NCBI GenBank assembly: GCA_002697505.1
Contig: NZWA01000065.1
Span: 2,760-14,377, forward strand
Length of the DNA stretch: 11,618 nucleotides
Source of the DNA: Flavobacteriales bacterium
GTDB taxonomy: Bacteria; Bacteroidota; Bacteroidia; Flavobacteriales; BACL11
Reading direction: 5' to 3'
Shown: positions 6,343-11,618 of the stretch, one piece after another
Position numbering within the stretch: position 1 is the first letter of the stretch
How the letters are laid out: each line of letters opens with the position of its first letter
The notes under the pieces: model-generated
Seen by the model: the letters and a program-made list of their open reading frames with translations, nothing else
Database searches by the model: none
What the model was told of the DNA's origin: nothing
Position numbers and translations under genes: made by a program

Positions 6343-6642
6343 ATGCATGAAAGATTACGAAAATGGATGTCAAATGAAAGTTTAAAACCATCTAAATTAG
6401 CAGAAAATATAAAAGTAAATAGAGCTACTATTTCACATATTTTATCTGGAAGAAATAAACCAAGTATTGAATTTCTACAAAAGCTTTTAAATAATTATTC
6501 TGATTTGAATGCTAATTGGCTTATTACTGGAGTTGGATATATGAAAAAAAATCAAAATATTAAAGAATCTGATAATGACAAGAAAATTGATAAAATTGTT
6601 GTTTTTTTTGATGATAATTCTTTTGATGAATTAAAAAGGTAA
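6343..6642 (+). CDS. Small XRE/Cro-type helix-turn-helix regulator
   Basis: The 99-residue protein is a DNA-binding regulator. The HTH_3-type domain spans about residues 1-66: SKLAENIKV (17-25) and NRATISHILSGRNKPS (26-41) are the two helices of the motif. FLQKLLNNYSDLNANWLITGVGYM (44-67) completes the domain and is typical of chromosomal Bacteroidetes members. After a lysine- and asparagine-rich linker, the tail KIDKIVVFFDDNSFDELKR (81-99) looks like a short beta-strand-rich segment that recurs in these proteins, so it appears complete. The start is supported by the promoter before it. It lies 37 bp upstream of pyrD on the same strand. No prophage genes or toxin-antitoxin partner are nearby, so its targets are unknown. 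Confidence 0.9.
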   Translation: MHERLRKWMSNESLKPSKLAENIKVNRATISHILSGRNKPSIEFLQKLLNNYSDLNANWLITGVGYMKKNQNIKESDNDKKIDKIVVFFDDNSFDELKR

Positions 6643-6659
6643 TATTAAACTTCATTTTC

Positions 6660-6667
6660 TATTTTTG
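6660..6667 (+). promoter_or_regulatory. pyrD: Candidate -7 promoter element before pyrD
   Basis: TATTTTTG matches TAnnTTTG and is 12 bp before the ATG at 6680. No TTG lies at the usual distance upstream. If used, it would support the upstream ATG over the internal Met14, though read-through from the regulator gene remains possible. Confidence 0.35.
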
Positions 6668-6679
6668 TAAAAAAAATAA

Positions 6680-7795
6680 ATGATAATATTAACTGCAGCA
6701 AATGCAAACTCATATGAAATGAATTTGATATTAATGTTTATTTTTTTCCTCTCTATAATTGTTTTTCTATCTAAATATAAATTTATTCGTAGTTTTTTAT
6801 TTCTTTTCAACCCTGAGTTTATTCATCATTTTACATTTTCTTTAATCAAGGTAAAAGCAAAATTGTTACCGGCTTTCATTTGGAAAATTATATACCAATT
6901 GAATAATAAAAAATTAGAAAGAAATCTTTTTGGTATTACATTTAAAAATCCAGTTGGACTTGCTGCAGGTTTTGATAAAGATGCAAAATTATTTGATGAA
7001 CTATCTATGTTTGGTTTTGGATTTATAGAAATTGGAACAATTACACCATTACCTCAGGAAGGTAACCCCAAACCAAGATTATATAGATTAAAAAAAGATA
7101 GTGCTTTAATAAATAGAATGGGATTTAATAATGAAGGAGTGGAGTCTGCTCTAGCTAGATTAAGAAGAAAAAAAACAGATATAATAATAGGGGGAAACAT
7201 AGGTAAAAATAAAATTACTAAAAATATAGAAGCAAAAAATGATTACTTAATATGTTTTGAAAAATTATTTGATTATGTAGACTATTTTGTTGTTAATGTT
7301 AGTTCTCCAAATACGCCTGGTTTAAGAGAACTGCAAGAGAAAGGACCATTAACAAGCATATTAAATGATTTACAAGAAAAAAATAATTTAAAGAATAAAA
7401 GAAAACCTATTTTATTAAAAATAGCTCCTGATTTATCAAATGCACAACTTGATGACATAATCGATATTGTTCTTGATACTAAAATTGATGGGGTTATTGC
7501 TACTAATACTACTATAGATAGAAAAAATTTGATTTCTGACACAAAAATAATTACTAAAATTGGTAATGGTGGAGTAAGCGGAAAACCATTAAAAAAGAGG
7601 TCTACCGATGTTATTAAATATTTACATCAAAAATCAAATAATTCATTCCCAATCATTGGAGTTGGAGGTATTCATTCTGCAGAAGATGCTTTAGAAAAAA
7701 TTAATGCTGGCGCAAGTCTTATTCAATTGTATACAGGATTTATATATGAAGGACCAGCCTTGATTAAAAAGATAAATAAATTACTCTTAAAATGA
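6680..7795 (+). CDS. pyrD: Dihydroorotate dehydrogenase (quinone), class 2
   Basis: This FMN enzyme oxidises dihydroorotate to orotate in pyrimidine synthesis and passes electrons to membrane quinone. Key motifs are NPVGLAAGFDKDA (90-102), FIEIGTITPLPQEGNPKPRLYRL (115-137), INRMGFNN (144-151), NVSSPNTPGLREL (206-218) with S209 as the class 2 catalytic base, PILLKIAPDL (243-252), and the phosphate-binding GVGGIHSAEDALEKINAGASLIQLYTGFIYEGP (327-359). The family's normal N-terminus corresponds to KYKFIRSFLFLFNPEFIHHFTFSL (32-55). Here about 30 residues precede it, including a hydrophobic helix (about 15-30) that looks like a real membrane anchor. Met14 is a possible later start and keeps that helix. 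The gene overlaps the HMG-CoA lyase gene by 4 bp (ATGA). Confidence 0.95.
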   Translation: MIILTAANANSYEMNLILMFIFFLSIIVFLSKYKFIRSFLFLFNPEFIHHFTFSLIKVKAKLLPAFIWKIIYQLNNKKLERNLFGITFKNPVGLAAGFDKDAKLFDELSMFGFGFIEIGTITPLPQEGNPKPRLYRLKKDSALINRMGFNNEGVESALARLRRKKTDIIIGGNIGKNKITKNIEAKNDYLICFEKLFDYVDYFVVNVSSPNTPGLRELQEKGPLTSILNDLQEKNNLKNKRKPILLKIAPDLSNAQLDDIIDIVLDTKIDGVIATNTTIDRKNLISDTKIITKIGNGGVSGKPLKKRSTDVIKYLHQKSNNSFPIIGVGGIHSAEDALEKINAGASLIQLYTGFIYEGPALIKKINKLLLK

Positions 7796-8631
7796 TATAT
7801 TTAACAGAATGCCCAAGGGATGCTATGCAAGGCATACAAAAATTTATATCTACAGATAAAAAAATCAAATATATTAATCAATTAATAAAAGTTGGTTTTC
7901 ATACTATTGACTTTGGATCTTTTGTTTCTCCAAAAGCCATTCCACAACTCAAAGACACTGAAATTGTGTTGAATAATTTAGATTTGGATAACTCAAATAC
8001 AAATTTACTTTCTATAATTGCTAACCTTAGAGGCGCAAAAAAAGCATGTGATTTTAAACAAATAAATTATTTAGGCTATCCTTTGTCAATTTCAGAAATT
8101 TTTCAAAAGAAAAATACAAATAAAACAATTAACGAATCATTAGATTTGGTTGCAGAACTACAAGATTTATGTATTCAGCACAATAAAAAGATCCAAGTAT
8201 ATATATCTATGGCATTTGGAAATCCTTATAATGAAAAATGGGATGCTAATTTAATTTTAGAATTGATATATAAACTTGATAAGTTGCTAGTTAAAGATAT
8301 AGCATTATCTGATACTATTGGAGTTTCAAACAAAAATAAAATTAATTTGTTATTCACTAATTTAATTAAAAATTATCCTAATCTAAATTTTGGCGCGCAT
8401 TTCCATTCTACATATGATGATTCAACTGAAAAGATAAAAGCAGCATATTTAAGTGGTTGTGTAAGATTTGATTCCGCAATTAAAGGATATGGTGGATGTC
8501 CAATGGCAACAGATAAATTAGTTGGTAATATTCCCACTGAAAAAGTAATTGAATTTTTTAACGATAAAGTTAAAATAAACCATTTTGAACTAAACGAAGC
8601 TATTAGAATTTCAGATTCAGTTTTCATATAA
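7792..8631 (+). CDS. Hydroxymethylglutaryl-CoA lyase
   Basis: This enzyme cleaves HMG-CoA to acetoacetate and acetyl-CoA, the last step of leucine breakdown, in the cytoplasm. It is a TIM-barrel protein of the HMGL-like family. TECPRDAMQG (5-14) holds R9 and the metal ligand D10. DFGSFVSPKAIPQLKDT (40-56) matches the typical second motif. ALSDTIGVS (171-179) and GAHFHSTYDD (201-210) follow, with H203 and H205 as metal ligands. FDSAIKGYGGCPMATDKLVGNIPTE (226-250) is the signature region, with C236 at the active-site Cys position. The CPRDAMQ variant, instead of the usual GPRDGLQ, is the form I associate with Bacteroidetes. At 279 residues it is slightly shorter than other HMG-CoA lyases. It is translationally coupled to pyrD, although the two pathways are unrelated. 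Confidence 0.92.
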   Translation: MIYLTECPRDAMQGIQKFISTDKKIKYINQLIKVGFHTIDFGSFVSPKAIPQLKDTEIVLNNLDLDNSNTNLLSIIANLRGAKKACDFKQINYLGYPLSISEIFQKKNTNKTINESLDLVAELQDLCIQHNKKIQVYISMAFGNPYNEKWDANLILELIYKLDKLLVKDIALSDTIGVSNKNKINLLFTNLIKNYPNLNFGAHFHSTYDDSTEKIKAAYLSGCVRFDSAIKGYGGCPMATDKLVGNIPTEKVIEFFNDKVKINHFELNEAIRISDSVFI

Positions 8632-8633
8632 TA

Positions 8634-8649
8634 TATTTTTTAAAAAATA
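8634..8649. terminator. AT-only palindrome after the HMG-CoA lyase gene, possible weak terminator
   Basis: TATTTTTT directly followed by AAAAAATA is a perfect 16-bp palindrome just after the stop codon, and a run of six T follows it. The stem has no G-C pairs and would be weak, so termination here is only suggested. Confidence 0.25.
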
Positions 8650-8672
8650 CCTTTTTTGTATAATTTTTTTCT

Positions 8673-8680
8673 CATTTTTG
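8673..8680 (+). promoter_or_regulatory. Candidate -7 promoter element for the cobalamin riboswitch transcript
   Basis: CATTTTTG differs at one position from TAnnTTTG and lies about 20 bp before the recognisable aptamer, a suitable place for the promoter. The nearest upstream TTG (8656-8658) is 14 bp away, closer than usual. Confidence 0.3.
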
Positions 8681-8696
8681 CATACAAATTAGTACA

Positions 8697-8850
8697 TCTT
8701 GTTTCAATCGTAATGTGATGTTAATAGGGAAATAGGTGAGAATCCTGTGCTGTACCAGCAGCTGTATTGTTCATTAAAGTTTAACTACTACAAAGCCACT
8801 ATCATTATGGGAAGGCAAGTTAAGTGAACTAAGTCAGAAGACCTGCTAAT
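8697..8850 (+). ncRNA. Cobalamin (vitamin B12) riboswitch
   Basis: The conserved blocks of the cobalamin aptamer appear in order: TTAATAGGGAA, then GGTGAGAATCC, then GCTGTACCAGCAGCTGTA, then GCCACT with GGGAAGGC (8795-8816), and finally the B12 box AAGTCAGAAGACCTGC (8831-8846). This set is diagnostic. In known cases the RNA binds adenosylcobalamin or a related corrinoid and lowers expression of B12 uptake or synthesis genes when the vitamin is plentiful. The aptamer ends about 65 bp before the ATG of the first downstream gene and is on the same strand as both propeller genes. The outer limits are approximate, because the closing stem at the 5' side is weak and hard to place by eye. Confidence 0.95.
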
Positions 8851-8863
8851 TTATTTTAAGTCT

Positions 8864-8887
8864 AAACTTTTCTGGAATAAGAAGTTT
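8864..8887 (+). promoter_or_regulatory. Probable expression-platform hairpin of the cobalamin riboswitch
   Basis: AAACTTTT can pair with AGAAGTTT (eight pairs, one of them G-U) around an 8-base loop, 14 bases after the aptamer. The left side (TAAACTTT, 8863-8870) is also an exact complement of AAAGTTTA inside the aptamer (8776-8783), so two exclusive pairings are possible. No tight U-run follows, so it is not a clear intrinsic terminator. It may act on translation or RNA stability. Confidence 0.4.
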
Positions 8888-8915
8888 ATATTTATTAATT
8901 TTTAAAAAAAATATT

Positions 8916-10109
8916 ATGAAAAAAGTTATTTCAATCTTATGTTTAATGCTATTTGTGTTTGTTAATGCTAAATCTAATGAGTACGTTCATCAAATTTTCG
9001 TTCTTAATGAAGGTTATTTTGATTATTCTACAAACCAAATTGTAGTACCAGTTACTATTGGTGTTTATACACCCTCTGATGATTCTTATAATGTAGTTGA
9101 TACTATAGAAGATGCAAGATTTGCTTCCGACCTCGTTGTATACGGAGACTTCTTCTATGTCGCTGCGGATAATAAACTATTAAAGTATGACATAAATAAT
9201 TATAACTTGGTAGCATCACAAAACATTGATGGTATAAGAAATATTAAGATACATAATGATAAAGTTTTTGTTTCAAGAGGAGATTATGATAATACAACAT
9301 TCATGCCAATCCAGTTTGCATCATATTTACAAGTATATTCATTATCTGATCTTTCCTTATCTTTCGAATTTGATACAGTTACTGGTCCTAAATGGTCAAC
9401 ACAAAATATGATAGTTAATGAAAATAAATTATATGTAGCCATTAATAATGCTTATGAATGGGGTAATGAGAAAGGTATTATAGGTGTTGTTGATTTATCT
9501 ACAAATTCATATGAAACTGAAATAGATCTAGGTCCTGAAGGAAAAAATCCTGATAATTTAATGAAGTTTGGTTCAAATTTATATACCGTAAATAATAAAA
9601 ACTGGTCAGGATCATCAATTTCAAAAGTTAATTTTAATTCTTATTATTCTACTACTACCAATTTAGTAGCTGCTCCAACAGGATGTGGAACATCAGTTAT
9701 AAGAGATGCTAAAATCAATTATCAAATTTCAGGAGATACTGTTCTTTATGAGTGGGATATTTTTACCTTAAATAATAGTGGCAATTCCTTACCTTTAAAT
9801 AATAATTTTTATGAGTTAGCATATGATCATGTGAATGATTGGCTATACACGACTTCAACTGATTATTTTTCATATGGCATAGTTGAGGTTTATGATAATA
9901 ACAACAACATCGTAAATAGTTTTAATTGCGGTATTTCGCCAGGAACAATTGCTATTGACTTTAGAGTAATTACGGATTTATTTGAGGTTCATAATGAAAA
10001 ATCTAATATAAACAATATCTATGATCTTTCTGGTAAAGTCATAGATCTTGAAAACTTAAAATCAGGTGTTTTTATTAAAAACAACAAGGCAACCTTCATA
10101 GTTAAGTAA
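8916..10109 (+). CDS. Secreted YncE/DUF5074-like beta-propeller protein with T9SS-like C-terminus, under B12 riboswitch control
   Basis: Residues 1-18 form a signal peptide (MKKVISILCLMLFVFVNA) with no lipobox. The mature part opens with IFVLNEGYF (27-35), a motif I associate with DUF5074/YncE-type surface propellers. It continues with blade-like units: DLVVYGDFFYVAADNKLLKYD (72-92), IKIHNDKVFVSRG (110-122), IVNENKLYVAINN (166-178), LMKFGSNLYTVNN (215-227) and LAYDHVNDWLYTT (301-313). The last 33 residues (INNIYDLSGKVID...LKSGVFIKNNKATFIVK) resemble a T9SS type A sorting domain, though short. The protein is therefore probably secreted across the outer membrane. The riboswitch links it to cobalamin, so a role in corrinoid binding or uptake is inferred, comparable to the BtuG propeller. 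No cobalamin-binding residues can be named. The next gene, 30 bp downstream, encodes a second propeller. Confidence 0.85.
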   Translation: MKKVISILCLMLFVFVNAKSNEYVHQIFVLNEGYFDYSTNQIVVPVTIGVYTPSDDSYNVVDTIEDARFASDLVVYGDFFYVAADNKLLKYDINNYNLVASQNIDGIRNIKIHNDKVFVSRGDYDNTTFMPIQFASYLQVYSLSDLSLSFEFDTVTGPKWSTQNMIVNENKLYVAINNAYEWGNEKGIIGVVDLSTNSYETEIDLGPEGKNPDNLMKFGSNLYTVNNKNWSGSSISKVNFNSYYSTTTNLVAAPTGCGTSVIRDAKINYQISGDTVLYEWDIFTLNNSGNSLPLNNNFYELAYDHVNDWLYTTSTDYFSYGIVEVYDNNNNIVNSFNCGISPGTIAIDFRVITDLFEVHNEKSNINNIYDLSGKVIDLENLKSGVFIKNNKATFIVK

Positions 10110-10139
10110 ACTTTCTATTATCTTTACAAAAAAAAAGAT

Positions 10140-11198
10140 ATGAGAATTTATTTTATTTTTTTATTGGTACTATTTGTTTCATGTCAAGAAGAAGAAACCA
10201 TTACACCTTCCTTAACTAATGCATATGGAGATGGGATGTATATCGTAACTGATCTTGGTATTCACTATCTAGATTATAAAGACTCAGCAGCTGTAGTACA
10301 AACTCAAATATTTAATTCTGTTAATAGCTCCAACCTAATTAATCCAAAAAATATAAGTTTTATTGATGGTAAAGGGTTTATTTTAAGCGATAGATTATCA
10401 ATTGTCGATATAAATACCTTTAATCTTGAAAATGAGATAACTGGATTTAGCAATCCAGTATTTTGTGATAAAATTAGTTTTAATAGATTACTTGTTGCAG
10501 ATAAAGGATCATCTACAGTTAGAGTAGTTGATTTAGATTTATTTGATATAGTTTCGAACATAGAAACAGGAGATAGTACTAAACCTGCTTTTATAATGAG
10601 TACATACACAAAGGCATACATTCTAAACGGAGGTAGAGTTCCAGCTATGTTTAAAGACTCAACTATGATTGTAATAGAACACAAAGATCAACTTGTTCCA
10701 ACATCAATTATTTTAGATGTTGTAAATTTAGGTGACAATCCTAGTTCTGGAATGATTCAAGGGGATTTGTTAATTTTATGTCGTGGAGTTTTTAACCCAT
10801 TAAATCCATTGTCCAATACTGAATCATCTTTATATAAAGTTTTTCCTAATAATTTAAATGTTTTCTATTCAAAAGATTTAACTAATATTTATAATGCTGA
10901 CAATCTTATATATAACTATTATAACAACAGGTATTATTTTACGGCTGATGGAGGAATTTATGGCATGTCAGTAAATGGAACTGGAATAACTCAAATAATT
11001 ACCTCTGAATCTGATATTTTGGTTAGAAATGAGGAAAAATATAATAATACAGATACAACTCAGGTATACGCAAATATGCTTTATATCAATGACATTAACA
11101 ATCCAAGCAATATTTATAAGTATAATATGTCTCTTTCACAGTTTGTAGATACGATTGTAGTTCCTGGTAAAGTAGTTGATATTAAGTTTAAGGATTAA
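10140..11198 (+). CDS. Lipoprotein beta-propeller, probable surface-exposed partner in the B12-regulated operon
   Basis: The N-terminus MRIYFIFLLVLFVSC is a lipoprotein signal peptide with C15 as the lipidated residue. QEEE follows immediately; acidic residues in this position act as a surface-export signal in Bacteroidetes lipoproteins, so surface exposure is likely. The body is made of YncE-like blades: GDGMYIVTDLGIHYLDY (30-46), ISFIDGKGFILSDRLSIVDINTFNL (72-96), NRLLVADKGSSTVRVVDLDLFDIV (115-138), then GDLLILCRGVF, NNRYYFTADGGIYGMSV and ANMLYINDI. At 352 residues it could hold six to seven blades. It is the second gene after the cobalamin riboswitch. A lipoprotein propeller under B12 control matches the known BtuG arrangement, but BtuB is absent here and sequence orthology to BtuG cannot be judged by eye. 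Confidence 0.83.
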   Translation: MRIYFIFLLVLFVSCQEEETITPSLTNAYGDGMYIVTDLGIHYLDYKDSAAVVQTQIFNSVNSSNLINPKNISFIDGKGFILSDRLSIVDINTFNLENEITGFSNPVFCDKISFNRLLVADKGSSTVRVVDLDLFDIVSNIETGDSTKPAFIMSTYTKAYILNGGRVPAMFKDSTMIVIEHKDQLVPTSIILDVVNLGDNPSSGMIQGDLLILCRGVFNPLNPLSNTESSLYKVFPNNLNVFYSKDLTNIYNADNLIYNYYNNRYYFTADGGIYGMSVNGTGITQIITSESDILVRNEEKYNNTDTTQVYANMLYINDINNPSNIYKYNMSLSQFVDTIVVPGKVVDIKFKD

Positions 11199-11200
11199 CT

Positions 11201-11618
11201 TTACAATTTATCCATAAGCTGTTTATAAATGTTGGTCATTGATTCAATATCTTTAATATTTACTTTTTCATTAGGTGAATGTACATTATCTTCGGGTGCA
11301 CCAATAAAACACCAGTCCCATGGAAAGGGGCTATTTTGTAATTCGTTTCCATCACTTCCTCCTGATGACTCAACTTCTAATTGAAATTTAAGATTATTAT
11401 TTTGAGCAATATTTAATATTTTATTTACAAAGGATCTTCTTGGAATTCCTCTATCACGTATTGAAATTACACATCCATCTCCATGTCTAACTCCTTCAGT
11501 AACCCATGTAATATCTGATATTAATGCTTGTTTGACATTAAATTTTTCGTAAATAAATTTACCTAGGTATCCTACCGATCCACCTCCATGTTCTTCCCAA
11601 GATGAAAATACTATAATT
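11201..11618 (-). CDS. C-terminal part of an M42-like metallopeptidase (5' end beyond the window)
   Basis: The 138 visible C-terminal codons form an open frame ending in TAA. The fragment starts with VFSSWEEHGGGSVGYLG, where the Glu pair takes the place of the general-base glutamate of M42/M20-type zinc peptidases. It continues with ALISDITWVTEGVRHGDGCVISIRDRG, a metal-site region in this clan. ESSGGSDGNELQ and NVHSPNEKVNIKDIESMTNIYKQLM follow; the HSP motif carries the last metal-binding His in M42 aminopeptidases. It is probably a cytoplasmic aminopeptidase or related dinuclear-zinc hydrolase. The substrate is unknown, and assignment to M42 rather than M20 or M28 is moderate. It converges with the propeller lipoprotein gene with only 2 bp between the stops. 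Confidence 0.85.
   Translation of the reverse strand, partial: IIVFSSWEEHGGGSVGYLGKFIYEKFNVKQALISDITWVTEGVRHGDGCVISIRDRGIPRRSFVNKILNIAQNNNLKFQLEVESSGGSDGNELQNSPFPWDWCFIGAPEDNVHSPNEKVNIKDIESMTNIYKQLMDKL

Noticed and set aside
6343..6642. XRE-type gene considered as a prophage repressor or antitoxin
   Set aside because: No phage, integrase or toxin gene is adjacent, flanking genes are housekeeping, and the protein looks like the common chromosomal Bacteroidetes form.
7282..7542. Open frame on the minus strand opposite pyrD
   Set aside because: Serine-, leucine- and phenylalanine-rich composition typical of the antisense of AT-rich coding DNA; pyrD is certain here.
8373..8627. Open frame on the minus strand opposite the HMG-CoA lyase
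   Set aside because: Antisense shadow of the signature region of the lyase, with no signal of its own.
8700..8850. GTTTCAAT-like start and repeated GCTGTA/GCAGCTG words, considered as a CRISPR repeat or attachment site
   Set aside because: There is no repeated unit with spacers, and all the words fall on conserved cobalamin aptamer blocks.
10304..10684. 126-codon open frame on the minus strand inside the propeller lipoprotein gene
   Set aside because: No domain, signal peptide or promoter; the plus-strand protein has clear lipoprotein and blade features over the same bases.

Overview
The window is very AT-rich chromosomal DNA from a member of the Bacteroidetes, most likely a marine or freshwater Flavobacteriales-type bacterium. 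Four things support this. Genes lack Shine-Dalgarno sequences, and several start codons instead follow the Bacteroidetes -7 promoter element TAnnTTTG. A secreted protein ends in a region resembling a type IX secretion (T9SS) sorting domain. One lipoprotein has an acidic export signal right after its lipidated cysteine. Several proteins (the short LuxC-like reductase, the 287-residue secreted protein, the HMG-CoA lyase variant) look like Bacteroidetes versions of their families. No mobile element, CRISPR array, tRNA or rRNA was found.

Layout. Positions 1-1586 hold a leftward group: a conserved secreted protein of unknown function, ribonuclease HII (rnhB), and the first 30 codons of a membrane protein cut by the window edge. 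A LuxC-like acyl-CoA reductase runs rightward (1628-2629) and meets, stop to stop, a leftward series: dtxR-family regulator, ZIP metal transporter, smpB, then a beta-helix lipoprotein that overlaps smpB by one base. The regulator and transporter are 3 bp apart and look like a self-contained metal-homeostasis operon. An AT-rich regulatory interval (6064-6342) holds several palindromes and separates this series from a rightward group: a small XRE-type regulator, pyrD, and an HMG-CoA lyase overlapping pyrD by 4 bp.

The most interesting segment is 8697-11198. A cobalamin riboswitch precedes two consecutive secreted proteins predicted to be beta-propellers. The first has a signal peptide, a YncE/DUF5074-like propeller and a T9SS-like C-terminus. 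The second is a lipoprotein with a likely surface-export signal. By analogy with BtuG, the surface beta-propeller lipoprotein that captures vitamin B12 for BtuB in Bacteroides, this pair is a candidate B12 or corrinoid capture module. Here it stands without BtuB in the same transcription unit. The window closes with the C-terminal part of a leftward M42-like metallopeptidase, whose stop lies 2 bp from that of the second propeller gene.
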